Below the pieces are notes generated by a model. That model was not told the origin of the DNA. It worked only from the letters and a program-made list of their open reading frames with translations, and made no database searches. From Roseibium hamelinense (lineage in GTDB: Bacteria; Pseudomonadota; Alphaproteobacteria; Rhizobiales; Stappiaceae): DNA of 64,000 nt. The position numbers and the translations under genes were made by a program. The stretch covers positions 248,001-312,000 of the forward strand of contig NZ_VLLF01000005.1 in NCBI RefSeq assembly GCF_007830545.1. The letters run 5' to 3'. Below, piece after piece: positions 1 through 9,994 of this stretch (position 1 is the stretch's first letter; each line of letters begins with the position of its first letter).

Positions 1-1048
1 CGATCAGTCCAAGCAGGGAAAAAATGTAGAGCGTCGCAAAAACGACTGCATAGTCGCGGTTGATAACCGATTCAAAACCGAGCAAGCCGAGACCATCAAG
101 CGAGAAGATCGTTTCGATCAGCAAGGATCCGGCGAAAAACGAGGAAATGAACGCTCCCGGAAACCCGGCGACGACAATCAGCATTGCGTTACGGAAGACA
201 TGGCCATACAGAACCTGCCGTTCGTTTAGCCCCTTTGCACGTGCGGTTTGAACATATTGTTTGCGGATTTCATCCAAAAATGAGTTCTTCGTTAAAAGCG
301 TTGTGGTCGCAAAGGCCGACAAGACCATAGCGGTCAGCGGCAGGGCCAGGTGCCAGAAATAGTCGAGGATACGTTCTGGCCAGGACAAAGTATCCCAATT
401 CTCAGAAACAAGGCCGCGCAGAGGGAAGATATCAAGAAACGACCCGCCGGCAAAAAGAACGATCAAAAGGACCGCAAACAAAAAGCCTGGAATCGCATAG
501 GCAACGACGATCACACCAGACGTCCAGACATCGAACCTGGAACCGTCGGAAACTGCTTTGCGTATCCCGAGTGGGATCGAAACTGCATAGGAAATCAGCG
601 TCATCCAAAGGCCGAGCGATATGGAGACCGGTAGTTTCTCTGCAATCAAATCAATGATTTTGATGTCTCGGAAATAACTTTCGCCAAAGTCGAACCGGGC
701 ATAATCCCAGAGCATTCCGAGAAACCGTTCAAGCGGCGGCTTATCAAAGCCGAATTGAGCTTCGAGTTCCTTGATGAACTCAGGATCAAGCCCCTGCGCA
801 CCTCGGTATTTTGAGGTGACACTATCCGCCGCAGTAACGCTTCCTGACGCTTCGCCGCCCGCACCACCGAAATCACTGCCACCGCCACTGATTCGGGATG
901 TTGCCGACACATCCGTGCCGGATAATTGCGCAATCACCCGTTCAACCGGCCCGCCTGGAGCGAACTGGATGATGACGAAGTTCAATGCCATGATCCCGAC
1001 CAGCGTCGGAATCATTAGGAGCAGTCGCCTGAGGATATATGCGCCCAT
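1..1048 (-). CDS. yejB: YejB-like ABC transporter inner-membrane permease (3' end cut by window)
   Basis: Permease subunit of an oligopeptide/microcin C-type ABC importer in the inner membrane. Reading the minus strand from the ATG at 1048 gives 349 codons with no stop before the window edge. The first membrane helix is at about residues 9-30. A Gly/Ser-rich periplasmic loop (about 45-90) follows, as often seen in YejB. Then come several hydrophobic helices and the EAA-type loop for contacting the ATPase (about 264-288, with ARAKGL and HVFRNA). The gene lies 35 bases after the second binding-protein gene and in the same direction, so it is the third gene of the operon visible here. The missing C-terminus and the rest of the transporter (yejE, yejF in relatives) should lie beyond the window. 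The family is clear; the substrate is not shown by the sequence. Confidence 0.9.
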   Translation of the reverse strand, partial: MGAYILRRLLLMIPTLVGIMALNFVIIQFAPGGPVERVIAQLSGTDVSATSRISGGGSDFGGAGGEASGSVTAADSVTSKYRGAQGLDPEFIKELEAQFGFDKPPLERFLGMLWDYARFDFGESYFRDIKIIDLIAEKLPVSISLGLWMTLISYAVSIPLGIRKAVSDGSRFDVWTSGVIVVAYAIPGFLFAVLLIVLFAGGSFLDIFPLRGLVSENWDTLSWPERILDYFWHLALPLTAMVLSAFATTTLLTKNSFLDEIRKQYVQTARAKGLNERQVLYGHVFRNAMLIVVAGFPGAFISSFFAGSLLIETIFSLDGLGLLGFESVINRDYAVVFATLYIFSLLGLI

Positions 1049-1083
1049 GGGATGCCGCTCGTGCCTCGTGTTTCTTGTTGTTG

Positions 1084-2958
1084 TTAGCCGGCTTGACCGA
1101 TCTTTTTGGCTTTTTCCTGATCAAGCCACCACGTGGTCTCGACCGGGAATGCATAATGCGGTGGTTTATCTGGATAACCGAACATGTCCCACATTGCGAT
1201 GGTGTGCGTGCCCTTGCTCCATTGCGGTACCCAGTATTTTCCAGACCGCAGCACCCGGTCCAGGCTCCGAGCGGCGATCACCATGTCGTCACGAGTCTCA
1301 GCAGCAAGTGCCTTTTCAATCAGAGCATCAACCGCCGAATCTGAGATACCGGACAAGTTGTAACTTCCAGGCGTTGAAGCGGCACGCGATCCCCAGAACT
1401 GACGTATTGAGTCACCAAGCGTTGCGGAAAGCGCGTAGCGCCTGCCCGCCACATCAAAATCGAATTCGTTTAGGCGCGCTTGGTACTGCGCCGGATCAAC
1501 CAGCCGGAAGGTTGCGGCAATCCCGAGGCGTTCAAGATTTGTAATGAAGGGCATGACAATGCGCTCAAACGCGGCCGAGTTGTTCAAAAACTCGATCGTC
1601 AGTTGCTGTCCGTCAGGACCGATCAGTGCCGCGCCATCACGTTTATAGCCGGCCTCCTTCAACATTTGCGCCGCCTTGCGTAGGAGGCTTCTGTCAAAGC
1701 CGCTGCCATCAGAGACAGGTGGCACCCAAGGCTCGCCAAATACGCTGTCTGGCACCTGTCCACGAAATGGCTCAAGCAGCGCGAGTTCCGCCTCCGAGGG
1801 AAGCCCCTCCGCCTTCATGTCCGAGTTTTCGAAGAACGATGCCGTTCGCTCATAAAGGCCGTAGAACAACGATTGATTCGACCATTCGAAGTCAAACGCA
1901 TAGCCGATCGCCTCCCGTACCCGCGGATCAGCAAACTTGTCCCGTCGGGTATTAAAAAACCAGCCTTGCGCGCCGGAAGGCCGGTTGTCCGGGAAAATTT
2001 CCTGGACGACCCGACCGCCTTCAACCGCTGGAAAATTGTATTCGGTTGCCCAGATCTTGGAACTGAACTCTTCCTGGAACGTAATATTGCCTTTCTTGAA
2101 GGCTTCGAAAGACACTTGGTAGTCTCGAAAAAACTCAATACGCAGCACATCGAAATGATAGTGCCCGATCACGACCGGCAGGTCTTGTGCCCAATAGTCC
2201 TTTACCCGGTCATATTCCACAAAACGGCCGACCGCATGATCGCCAACCTTAAAAGGCCCGGACGACAAAGGGGGAGTCAGAGTGCTCTGATCAAAGCTGA
2301 ACGCGGTGTAGTACCGTTTGGAAAAGATCGGTAATCCGGCAACGAAAAGTGGCAATTGGCGGGTTTGGTTTCCGGAAAACCGGACCTCGAGCCTATGTGT
2401 ATCAATAGCGTCAGCCCCGGCAAGCTCGCGGATTGTCTGGCTGATTTGCGGATGCCCCTCCTCTTTAAGCAGCATCAGGGAAAAGGCGACGTCTTCGGCT
2501 GTGAGCTTTGAGCCGTCGTGAAACCGGGCTTCCGGCCGCAGGTTGAAGGTATAGGTGTTTCCGTCCTCTGATACCTCAACCGTTTCTGCAACAAGTCCGT
2601 ACATGGCATCCGGCTCGTCGAGAGCCCGCACCATAAGGCTGTCGAAACAAAGCTCCATACGGGGAGGCGCATCGCCTTTCAAAATAAAGGTATTGAAGGT
2701 GTTGTACGTCTGGATGTTCTGGTTAAAGCCCCAGCTTGGCGCGCGGAAAGAAAACCGCCCGCCCTTTGGCGCATCCGGGACCACATAGTCGAAGTGCTTG
2801 AAGTCGGGTCCATATTTCAGGTCTCCGAACACAGAAAGACCATGCGAAATGCCCGCTTGACGGGCCATGGCGGGCAGTCCGGCAGGAAAAGCCGAAAAAA
2901 GTGCAGCTGCTCCACTGAGTTTTAGGACTTCGCGCCGGCTCGGGCTATTTGAAACCAT
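1084..2958 (-). CDS. Extracellular solute-binding protein family 5, YejA-like, with Tat signal
   Basis: Periplasmic binding protein (SBP_bac_5 type, 624 residues) that would deliver peptides or a related substrate to the YejB-type permease. The N-terminus carries a twin-arginine signal (SRREVLK with R8-R9, then a hydrophobic stretch ending in PAMA). The mature part has the family pattern of [11 protein letters not shown] near its start and a C-terminal domain rich in Trp and Tyr. I chose the ATG at 2958 because its A is the last base of the upstream gene's TAA (TAATG), which suggests translational coupling, and because the Tat motif then sits at the N-terminus. An upstream start at 3003 would only add residues lying inside the preceding gene. 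It is a paralogue of that gene, not a copy. Substrate unknown. Confidence 0.9.
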   Translation of the reverse strand: MVSNSPSRREVLKLSGAAALFSAFPAGLPAMARQAGISHGLSVFGDLKYGPDFKHFDYVVPDAPKGGRFSFRAPSWGFNQNIQTYNTFNTFILKGDAPPRMELCFDSLMVRALDEPDAMYGLVAETVEVSEDGNTYTFNLRPEARFHDGSKLTAEDVAFSLMLLKEEGHPQISQTIRELAGADAIDTHRLEVRFSGNQTRQLPLFVAGLPIFSKRYYTAFSFDQSTLTPPLSSGPFKVGDHAVGRFVEYDRVKDYWAQDLPVVIGHYHFDVLRIEFFRDYQVSFEAFKKGNITFQEEFSSKIWATEYNFPAVEGGRVVQEIFPDNRPSGAQGWFFNTRRDKFADPRVREAIGYAFDFEWSNQSLFYGLYERTASFFENSDMKAEGLPSEAELALLEPFRGQVPDSVFGEPWVPPVSDGSGFDRSLLRKAAQMLKEAGYKRDGAALIGPDGQQLTIEFLNNSAAFERIVMPFITNLERLGIAATFRLVDPAQYQARLNEFDFDVAGRRYALSATLGDSIRQFWGSRAASTPGSYNLSGISDSAVDALIEKALAAETRDDMVIAARSLDRVLRSGKYWVPQWSKGTHTIAMWDMFGYPDKPPHYAFPVETTWWLDQEKAKKIGQAG

Positions 2959-4841
2959 TATCGTGCAAGTCCTTCCCGTTGGGCGAGTTCCGCATCGTAC
3001 CACCAGATCGTAGGGAACCCGATTGAGTAAACTGGCATGTTTTCCGGGTGGCCGAACCGGTTCCAGCGCGCGGTCCAGTCAACGTCGCTGTAGAATTGCG
3101 GAACCACATAGTGATTCCAAAGCAGGACACGGTCGAGAGCCTTTGTAGCGGCGACAAGGGTTTCCCTGTCTTCGGCAAAAACGAGCCTGTCGATTAGTTT
3201 GTCGACGGCCGGGTTCTTGATGCCAATTGAGTTGCGCGACTGGTTCCTGTCAGCGGCCTCAGAGCCCCAGAAGTCCCGCTGTTCGTTCCCCGGGGACAGC
3301 GACTGCGGCCAGGCACCGATTGTCATGTCGAAATCACGGTTCTGCACCCGATTGATGAATTGCGGCTGATCGACAAGGCGCAATGTTGTCGCAACACCGA
3401 TATTTTCCAAGTTGCGCGTGAACGGCAGGAGGCTGCGTTCAAAACTCTTGTCGTAGTAGATGAATTCGACCGTCAGCTGCTCGCCGGTTTCTTTGTTGAT
3501 CAGGCGCCGGCCGTCGAGTTCATATCCCGCTTCTTTTAGAAGGCTTAGCGCGGTCCGCAGGTTCTGGCGCATGTTTTGCGGCGATCCACCAACGGGATTC
3601 TTATATTCCTCTGTGAACACTTCCGGCGGAACAAGGTCGCGGACTTCCTCGAGGATTTCGAGCTCCCTGCCTTCGGGTAGTCCGGTGGCTGCCAAATCCG
3701 TTCCGGCAAAGTAGGAGCCGATCCGTTTCAGAAGTCCCGCAGAAACCACTTCATTCGTCGTTTCGAAGTCATAAGCATAGTTAAAAGCCTGCCGGACCCG
3801 CGGATCCTGGAACTTGTCGCGGCGCAGGTTGAAGATGTAGCCCTGCATCCGCCCGCTTCCCTTGTCCGCAAACACCTCTTTGACCACACGGCCATCGCGC
3901 GTTGCCGGGAAGTCGTAGGCCTTCGCCCACTGGCTGGCGCTGCGCTCCTGCCGGAAATCATATTGATCGCCCTTGAAAGCCTCGAACTCGACCGCGTTGT
4001 CCAAAAACGAAATGATGCGGACCTCATCGAAGTTGTTGGTTCCAACCCGGATCGGCAAATCTGCGCCCCAATAATCCTTAACGCGCTCGTAGGTTACCTG
4101 CCGGTTGGCGTCGAACTCCTTGATACGGTAGGGGCCCGAGCCAAGAGGTGTTTCTAGGCTTGTGGTCGATGAAATATCGCGCGGCGTCCCATCGGGGGCC
4201 GTGCCTTCCCACCAGTGCTTCGGCAAGACATAAAGCTGCCCCATGATCTTTGGCAGTTCCCGATTGCCCGCGGCATCAAACGTGAATTTGACTGTGCGCT
4301 CGCCTGCGGGCTCGGCAATTACGACGTTCTGGTAGTAAAATCGTTGCCTGGGATCGAACTCCGTCACCGTCTCAAACGACCAGATCACATCTTCCACCGT
4401 AACGGGCTCACCATCGTGCCACCGTGCCTCAGGGTTCAATCTATACTCAACCCAGGCGTAGTCTTCGGGATAGCGCATGGCCTCGGCCAGAACGCCATAT
4501 TGAGCGCTGATGTCGGCCTCATCGAGGCTGGCTTCCATCAGTGTGTCGTAGATTAACCCAATGCCGGGCGCCAGATTGCCGCGCGGCACCATGATGTTGA
4601 ACGAATCGAAGCCCCCTGTTGTGGCTAGACGTACAGATCCGCCTTTCGGAGCGAGTGGATTAACGTAGTCGAAATGGTCCGTATCAGGTCCGTATTTGGG
4701 CTCACCAGTGAAGGAAACAGCATACCGCCAGGCTGGCTCTTGCGCTTTTACCGGTACTGAAGAAACGGCGGAGGCTGCGAATACTGCCGAAATCAACACA
4801 AGAGAGAAGTTCAAAAAACGCCGAGCGCGTTGCTGTGGCAT
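2958..4841 (-). CDS. yejA: Extracellular solute-binding protein family 5, YejA-like, with Sec signal
   Basis: First gene of the uptake operon: a periplasmic peptide-type binding protein of 627 residues. The N-terminus has an arginine-containing start, a hydrophobic core (FSLVLISAVFAAS) and a likely signal-peptidase site near VKAQ, without the twin arginine plus K/L pattern of its neighbour. The mature domain contains the family features YGPDTDHFDYVNP, a long SBP_bac_5 body and a WWYDAE motif near the C-terminus. The ATG at 4841 is preceded by GGAG with good spacing; the longer reading from 4922 has no such support. It ends in TAATG, overlapping the start of the second binding protein. Two binding proteins with different export routes feeding one permease is the oddity here. 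Confidence 0.9.
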   Translation of the reverse strand: MPQQRARRFLNFSLVLISAVFAASAVSSVPVKAQEPAWRYAVSFTGEPKYGPDTDHFDYVNPLAPKGGSVRLATTGGFDSFNIMVPRGNLAPGIGLIYDTLMEASLDEADISAQYGVLAEAMRYPEDYAWVEYRLNPEARWHDGEPVTVEDVIWSFETVTEFDPRQRFYYQNVVIAEPAGERTVKFTFDAAGNRELPKIMGQLYVLPKHWWEGTAPDGTPRDISSTTSLETPLGSGPYRIKEFDANRQVTYERVKDYWGADLPIRVGTNNFDEVRIISFLDNAVEFEAFKGDQYDFRQERSASQWAKAYDFPATRDGRVVKEVFADKGSGRMQGYIFNLRRDKFQDPRVRQAFNYAYDFETTNEVVSAGLLKRIGSYFAGTDLAATGLPEGRELEILEEVRDLVPPEVFTEEYKNPVGGSPQNMRQNLRTALSLLKEAGYELDGRRLINKETGEQLTVEFIYYDKSFERSLLPFTRNLENIGVATTLRLVDQPQFINRVQNRDFDMTIGAWPQSLSPGNEQRDFWGSEAADRNQSRNSIGIKNPAVDKLIDRLVFAEDRETLVAATKALDRVLLWNHYVVPQFYSDVDWTARWNRFGHPENMPVYSIGFPTIWWYDAELAQREGLAR

Positions 4842-4948
4842 GAAGGTCTCCAAACAGGGGCCGTGCATCAAGTTGATGCAGCTCATGGCATAAAGTTTAG
4901 GGACCTGAAGCCGCGACGTCACCCACCTAAGCGAAAGATGACGGAAAT

Positions 4949-6382
4949 TTAACCAGCAACGGACGCAGGAGGTACTTCTAGAGGTGTGATGCTCGCACCG
5001 TGATGGACCTTGTTCGAATACATCCGGGCATCAGCGACGCGGAGAAGATCTTCGATCGTGCTGGCATCATCAGGAAAAGCTGCGTGCCCTATGCTCGCAT
5101 CGATTTCAATGGCAGCGCCTGCAAACACGAAGGTTCGACTCAAGCGCTCTTCTAGCCGCTCCACGAATGCGTCCCTTTCATCCCGGGACATGGTGCCGGT
5201 CGTCAAGACGATAAATTCATCGCCACCGACACGCGAAACGGTATCTGACAGCCGAACCTGGCGGGTAAGCCGTTGGCCAACTTCGACAAGCAATTGGTCT
5301 CCTACGGCATGACCATAGTTGTCGTTGACCGGTTTGAAGCCGTTCAAGTCAACAAAAAAGATCTCGAACCCCTCGCCGCTGCGGTCACACATGGCCGCGA
5401 GCTGCTTCATTCGCTCTTCCAAAAGGCGGCGATTTGCCAAGCCCGTGAGATCATCGTGCAGCGCCATTCGCCGCACCTTGTAAACTTCCAGTATCAACAG
5501 GAATGCCATACCGGCAAAAATCAATGTCGCCGTTGCACCCGACAGCCATGTAAGCCAGAGATTTCCGCCGGTGGTTTGCCATCCATTCTCAGGATACGCC
5601 AACACCTCCCATTCCGTCGTCCCGGGAAAGTGCACCGGCAGGGACACGACATCCTGCTCTGAGAGCTCTATACCGCCGTAAATCGCCTGCGTTCCGTTTT
5701 CAGAATAGGATAATATCTCCACTTGATAATCGCCCAGGCTTTCCTTCATACCGGATGCAACAATCAACTCCGATTGATCGATTGCTACAGTTGCCACGCC
5801 CCAATAGCGGCGTTCAGCCAACGGCTGGGCTGCAAAAGCCGGCGGGTATATCGGAATGCGGACCAAAAGTGCCTGACCGCCTTGCACGAGATTCACGGGT
5901 CCAACGATGACCTCGGACCTGCGGATCATCGCTTCCCGGATCGACGGCCATTGCTCGGCGTTTAACCGGTAATTCAAGCCAATTGCGCCCTCGTTTCCGA
6001 CAAGCGGATAAATAAGGCTAAGGATGTTGTCCGGCGCAACCGCAATCAGTTTGATCACTGAATTTCCGTCCAGAAGCTCGGCACCCACCCTATTGAACAA
6101 GTCTTGATCAAGCGGCAAGCCGTCACGGTCGACAATGAGGGATCTGAGACCATTTCCTAGCGCGATTGCCTTGCCAATCTCACCTTCAAGCCGCGCCCGG
6201 GCCTCTGATAAGTGCGCAACAGCCTGTTGCTTGTGACGGGATTCGAGATTGTTTTCGACTACGCCGCCGACATGTACGGTCATGGCTGCTCCGGCGACCA
6301 AACACAGGCAGGCAACAAAAAGCGCCACCCAGCGTCCGTTGGATGTTTGCAATACCAGTGAGCGAAGACTTGGTTTCGTCAT
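4949..6382 (-). CDS. Membrane diguanylate cyclase, CHASE sensor plus GGDEF
   Basis: Predicted to make cyclic-di-GMP from two GTP in response to a periplasmic signal. Order of parts in 477 residues: membrane helix (about 17-38), a periplasmic CHASE-type region (about 60-220, with the LDQDLFNRV-like and GVNYR-like landmarks replaced here by GLNYRL), a second helix (about 276-298), then a GGDEF domain. The active-site motif is intact (RVGGDEF), as is the product-inhibition site RLSD exactly five residues before it. That argues for an active, feedback-controlled enzyme. It stands alone between the uptake operon and cycM, all on the same strand. The ligand of the sensor region cannot be read from the sequence. 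Confidence 0.88.
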   Translation of the reverse strand: MTKPSLRSLVLQTSNGRWVALFVACLCLVAGAAMTVHVGGVVENNLESRHKQQAVAHLSEARARLEGEIGKAIALGNGLRSLIVDRDGLPLDQDLFNRVGAELLDGNSVIKLIAVAPDNILSLIYPLVGNEGAIGLNYRLNAEQWPSIREAMIRRSEVIVGPVNLVQGGQALLVRIPIYPPAFAAQPLAERRYWGVATVAIDQSELIVASGMKESLGDYQVEILSYSENGTQAIYGGIELSEQDVVSLPVHFPGTTEWEVLAYPENGWQTTGGNLWLTWLSGATATLIFAGMAFLLILEVYKVRRMALHDDLTGLANRRLLEERMKQLAAMCDRSGEGFEIFFVDLNGFKPVNDNYGHAVGDQLLVEVGQRLTRQVRLSDTVSRVGGDEFIVLTTGTMSRDERDAFVERLEERLSRTFVFAGAAIEIDASIGHAAFPDDASTIEDLLRVADARMYSNKVHHGASITPLEVPPASVAG

Positions 6383-6445
6383 ATTAACAGAATGCAGCCC
6401 ATCGAATTAGACGAAACTTACGCTAGGAAAGTTAACACAAATTCC

Positions 6446-6480
6446 GACTAAAACAAAAAAGACCACCCAAAGGGTGGCCT
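6446..6480 (-). terminator. Rho-independent terminator after cycM
   Basis: On the minus strand the stem GGCCACCC / GGGTGGTC closes a TTT loop and is followed by TTTTTTGTTTT. It lies just after the cycM stop and before the diguanylate cyclase gene, so it separates the two transcripts. Confidence 0.85.
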
Positions 6481-6509
6481 TTAATTTTTTGCTTTATTGT
6501 AATAACTAC

Positions 6510-7061
6510 TTACTGTCCCGGAAGCGGCATCGGATTCTCAGAAAGTTCCCGCAGATACGCAATCATGTCTGCGCGCTCCTCAGGCCGACGCAAACCAGCA
6601 AAGCCCATCGATGTTCCTGAGATATACTGCTTGGGAGCTGCCAGGAAGTTGTCCATTCCTTCGTAAGTCCATTCCGGCTTTTCCTCTCCATAGGCAGTCA
6701 TGGCGGAGGAGTACCCGAAACCGTCAAGCCCACCGGGCTTGCGGCCCATCACATTCCAAAGTGCCGGTCCAACTTTATTGCCGCCACCCTGGTCGAACGA
6801 ATGGCAAGCCGCGCATTTCTTCGCGACATTTTCGCCCGCGGATGCAGAGGCAGCCATGAGCCGCTCGCCAATCGGAACAACATCCGGCTCCGGCTCAACT
6901 TCCGAAGTGGAGTCCTCAGGGGTGGCCAGAACGATTTCATACCCTGGCTCGCCGGGAATAGTTGGCTCGAAAATGATGTCTGAGACAATCCCAACCCCCA
7001 TGGTCAGGATCAGTACCATCAAAACCGCACCCGCGGCTTTGTTTAGCGTGAAGGAATCCAT
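6510..7061 (-). CDS. cycM: Membrane-anchored cytochrome c (CycM/c552 type)
   Basis: Electron carrier of the respiratory chain, tethered to the inner membrane with its haem domain in the periplasm. An uncleaved N-terminal helix (about residues 8-28) is followed by a Pro/Glu-rich linker and one class I cytochrome c domain. The haem site is CAACH. The likely axial methionine is in GTSMGF, followed by the usual C-terminal helix (ERADMIAYLRE). The start is uncertain. I use the ATG at 7061, giving the family-typical MDSFTLNK opening (183 residues). A GTG at 7109 would add 16 basic residues and has AAGAGG farther upstream. It diverges from kdsB, a common arrangement in alphaproteobacteria. Confidence 0.85.
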   Translation of the reverse strand: MDSFTLNKAAGAVLMVLILTMGVGIVSDIIFEPTIPGEPGYEIVLATPEDSTSEVEPEPDVVPIGERLMAASASAGENVAKKCAACHSFDQGGGNKVGPALWNVMGRKPGGLDGFGYSSAMTAYGEEKPEWTYEGMDNFLAAPKQYISGTSMGFAGLRRPEERADMIAYLRELSENPMPLPGQ

Positions 7062-7259
7062 TCTTTCCGGCTCCGAGCTTATACGCGTCCGGGTCCGCGG
7101 CTTTGCCACGAACCCAACTACACCTCTTAAATTCGCGCGGACCCTACAAATTTTTTGACCTTGCTGTCCATAGGTTTAAAAGACCTCGAACTACGACATT
7201 CGGACGCGGAACCGGTTTTTCTACAGTTTCAAGACCTTCCACGCACTTTGGAGACCCTC

Positions 7260-7997
7260 GTGAGCCAAGCGCTAGTAATCATTCCGGCCAGAATGGCGGC
7301 CACCCGGCTACCCAACAAGCCGTTGGCCGACATTTGCGGCAAGCCCATGATCGTTCGCGTGTATGAACAGGCCCGGAATGCCGGTATTGGACGGATTGTA
7401 GTCGCTTGCGACCACCCGGACATCAAGTCAGCAGTCGAAGCTCAGGGTGGGGAGGCGGTCATGACCCGCCCCGACCACGAAAGCGGGTCAGATCGCGTAT
7501 TCGAAGCCGCCGAACTCATCGACCCGGGAAAATCGATCGACACAATCCTAAACCTGCAAGGTGATGTACCACTGATCGCGCCATCCGCCGTCCGAGCGGC
7601 ATTTACGCCTTTGCAGGATGAACAGGTTGATATCGGAACGATCATGACCGAAATCCGCGACCCGAAACAACAGTCAGACCCAAGCTATGTGAAGGCCGTG
7701 ACATCACGAACCGCTTCAGGCCGCCATAGGGCGCTGTATTTTACGCGCGCCACCGCCCCAACAGGAGACGGGCCCCTGTACCAGCATATCGGTGTTTATG
7801 CCTACCGGCGGACAGCGCTAGATAGGTTCGTCAGCCTGCCACCTTCTCCCCTTGAGCTCCGCGAGAGACTGGAACAGCTTCGGGCTCTTGAAGCAGGCAT
7901 GCGAATTGACGTTTCGATCATTGAAAGTGCCCCCATGGATGTCAACACTCCTGATGACCTCGATCGGGCCCGAAACGCATTGGCGTCCAATCCTTAA
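7260..7997 (+). CDS. kdsB: 3-deoxy-manno-octulosonate cytidylyltransferase
   Basis: Activates Kdo with CTP to CMP-Kdo for lipopolysaccharide core synthesis in the cytoplasm. The protein (245 residues, the normal family length) begins with the nucleotide-binding signature IIPARMAATRLPNKPL and keeps the LQGDVPLI and MDVNTPDDL motifs. I chose the GTG at 7260 because GGAG precedes it and the protein then starts directly before the signature; an ATG at 7155 would add 35 residues not seen in the family. pheA follows 27 bases downstream, so the two are probably co-transcribed. Confidence 0.93.
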   Translation: MSQALVIIPARMAATRLPNKPLADICGKPMIVRVYEQARNAGIGRIVVACDHPDIKSAVEAQGGEAVMTRPDHESGSDRVFEAAELIDPGKSIDTILNLQGDVPLIAPSAVRAAFTPLQDEQVDIGTIMTEIRDPKQQSDPSYVKAVTSRTASGRHRALYFTRATAPTGDGPLYQHIGVYAYRRTALDRFVSLPPSPLELRERLEQLRALEAGMRIDVSIIESAPMDVNTPDDLDRARNALASNP

Positions 7998-8024
7998 TTC
8001 GAAGCGACTATAGAAAGATCCTTA

Positions 8025-8915
8025 ATGAGCGACGTCAGAAAAATTGTGTTCCAAGGTGAACTGGGCGCAAACTCCCATATGGCTTGCCGCAATGTCTATC
8101 CGGATTTCGAAGCCGTGCCCTGCGCAACCTTCGAAGACTGTTTCGCCGCAATGGATGACGGTAGCGCCGAACTCGCCATGATCCCGATCGAAAACTCAGT
8201 CGCAGGCCGGGTCGCTGACATTCATCACCTGCTGCCCAGATCGAATCTCCACATCATTGGGGAGTATTTCCTTCCGATCCGGTTTCAGTTGATGGCACCC
8301 AAAGGCGCGAGCCTGGAAGGCTTAACGTCTGTTCAAAGCCACATCCATGCCTTGGGACAATGCCGCAAGATTATTCGCGAACTCGGGCTCAATGCCGTTG
8401 TCGGAGCTGACACGGCAGGTTCAGCTCGGCAGATCGCTGAGAAGAACGATTTCAGCACAGCGGCCCTTGCTCCAGAAATGGCAGCGGACATTTACGGGCT
8501 CGACATCCTCCGCCGCGATGTCGAGGATGAGGCCCACAACACAACGCGATTCGTGATACTGTCACGCGAAAAGCGGGAAGCCGCAAACAACGGTGACGCG
8601 ACAATCACGAGCTTTATCTTCCGTGTCCGCAACGTCCCCGCCGCGCTCTACAAAGCACTCGGCGGGTTCGCGACCAATGGCGTAAACATGACGAAGCTCG
8701 AATCCTACCAACTGGAAGGCCAATTCTTTGCCTCAATGTTTTATGCTGACATTGAGGGGCATCCCGACGACCCCAGCGTCGCTCTTGCGATCGAAGAGCT
8801 CGCCTTTTTCTGTGCGGAATTGAATGTTGTCGGGGTCTACCGGGCCAGTCCATTTCGCGACAAAATCCGGGAACCAGAGGCAAACCGCGCTCTTCGTCCC
8901 AACCCGCAATCCTAA
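8025..8915 (+). CDS. pheA: Prephenate dehydratase with ACT domain
   Basis: Converts prephenate to phenylpyruvate in phenylalanine synthesis. 296 residues: a catalytic domain at about 1-185 with FQGELGANSH at the start and the catalytic NTTRF at about 171-175, then a C-terminal ACT regulatory domain. The ACT domain has the KLESY variant of the ESRP-type phenylalanine-binding motif. It is a monofunctional enzyme without a chorismate mutase domain. The gene lies between kdsB (27 bases before) and the PfkB kinase (19 bases after) in one direction. Feedback inhibition by phenylalanine is expected from the ACT domain but is an inference. Confidence 0.94.
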   Translation: MSDVRKIVFQGELGANSHMACRNVYPDFEAVPCATFEDCFAAMDDGSAELAMIPIENSVAGRVADIHHLLPRSNLHIIGEYFLPIRFQLMAPKGASLEGLTSVQSHIHALGQCRKIIRELGLNAVVGADTAGSARQIAEKNDFSTAALAPEMAADIYGLDILRRDVEDEAHNTTRFVILSREKREAANNGDATITSFIFRVRNVPAALYKALGGFATNGVNMTKLESYQLEGQFFASMFYADIEGHPDDPSVALAIEELAFFCAELNVVGVYRASPFRDKIREPEANRALRPNPQS

Positions 8916-8934
8916 CTGCTGATCAGGAATCTCC

Positions 8935-9939
8935 ATGACCACTGCCCCCCGATTTGATGCCTTGTGCATCGGAAATGCCATTTGCGATGTGTTTTCCCAT
9001 GTTGAGGAGGATTTCCTCGTCTCCGAAGACTTGACCAAGGGCATGATGCGCCTCATCGACACGGACGAAGCTGTGAGACTGTTTGGCAAGATGGGCCAAA
9101 CGGTCAGGATCTCGGGCGGCAGCGCCGGCAACACCGCCGCCGGGATAGCGTCTTTGGGAGGTGCACCGGCGTTTTTCGGCAAGGTCGCAGAAGATGAATT
9201 GGGCGACAGCTATGTGCACGACATGCGCGGAACCGGCGTACACTATGATACACCACGCCTTGAAAACGACTTGCCGACCGCAAGGTCAATGATTTTGATC
9301 ACCCCAGACGGCGAGCGCACCATGAACACGTATCTCGGTGCTTGTACGAAGTTTGGCCCTGAAGACGTCGATGCGGAAATCGTCGCACAGTCAGCCGTGA
9401 CCTATATGGAAGGCTATCTCTGGGATCCGGAGGAGGCGAAAAAAGCATTCTTGAAATCAGCCGAAATCGCGCACCAGAACAAACGCCGGGTTGCCATTGC
9501 ATTGTCGGACTCGTTTTGCGTCGATCGCTACCGTTCCGAATTCATCGGTTTGTTGAAGGATGGCGTCGTCGATCTCATGTTCGCCAATGATCATGAGCTC
9601 AAGGCGCTGTACGAAACATCCGATCTGGATGCAGCGATCATTGCAGCAAGAGAAAGCGGCGCCCTTACTGCCCTGACGCTCGGAGAAGACGGCGCAATGG
9701 CAATCAGCCGGGAGGAAACTGTCAAGGTCGGTGCACAAGACGTCCCGAATGTTGTGGACTTGACCGGAGCAGGTGACTTATTCGCGTCCGGTTTCCTTTT
9801 CGGGCTTGCCCGAGACTATGACCTAAAATCGGCTGCGGAATTGGGCTGCTTGTGTGCAGCCAATGTCATCGGGCACGTTGGCGCCCGGCCGGAACGCCCG
9901 CTTAGACAAGTCGCCGGGCAAAACGGCTTTGAACTCTAA
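8935..9939 (+). CDS. PfkB-family sugar/nucleoside kinase, probable adenosine kinase
   Basis: ATP-dependent kinase of the ribokinase fold, 334 residues. The substrate-side glycine motif (GGSAGNTAAG, about 58-67) and the C-terminal PfkB signature with the catalytic aspartate (DLTGAGDLFASGF, about 274-286) are both present. Close relatives in alphaproteobacteria are usually annotated as adenosine kinase, which phosphorylates adenosine to AMP; the sequence alone does not prove the substrate. CAGGAA at suitable spacing supports the ATG. It is the last gene of the kdsB-pheA group and is closed by a 12-bp hairpin. Confidence 0.82.
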   Translation: MTTAPRFDALCIGNAICDVFSHVEEDFLVSEDLTKGMMRLIDTDEAVRLFGKMGQTVRISGGSAGNTAAGIASLGGAPAFFGKVAEDELGDSYVHDMRGTGVHYDTPRLENDLPTARSMILITPDGERTMNTYLGACTKFGPEDVDAEIVAQSAVTYMEGYLWDPEEAKKAFLKSAEIAHQNKRRVAIALSDSFCVDRYRSEFIGLLKDGVVDLMFANDHELKALYETSDLDAAIIAARESGALTALTLGEDGAMAISREETVKVGAQDVPNVVDLTGAGDLFASGFLFGLARDYDLKSAAELGCLCAANVIGHVGARPERPLRQVAGQNGFEL

Positions 9940-9950
9940 ATATTACAATC

Positions 9951-9982
9951 GGCACAAGCCCGCATTCAATCGGGCTTGTGCC
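9951..9982. terminator. Hairpin between two convergent genes
   Basis: A perfect 12-bp stem (GGCACAAGCCCG / CGGGCTTGTGCC) with an 8-base loop lies between the stop codons of the converging kinase and gpmA genes. No long T-run follows on either side, so it may act as a bidirectional terminator or as a 3'-end stabiliser. Confidence 0.65.
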
Positions 9983-9994
9983 ATGTAAATCCTT

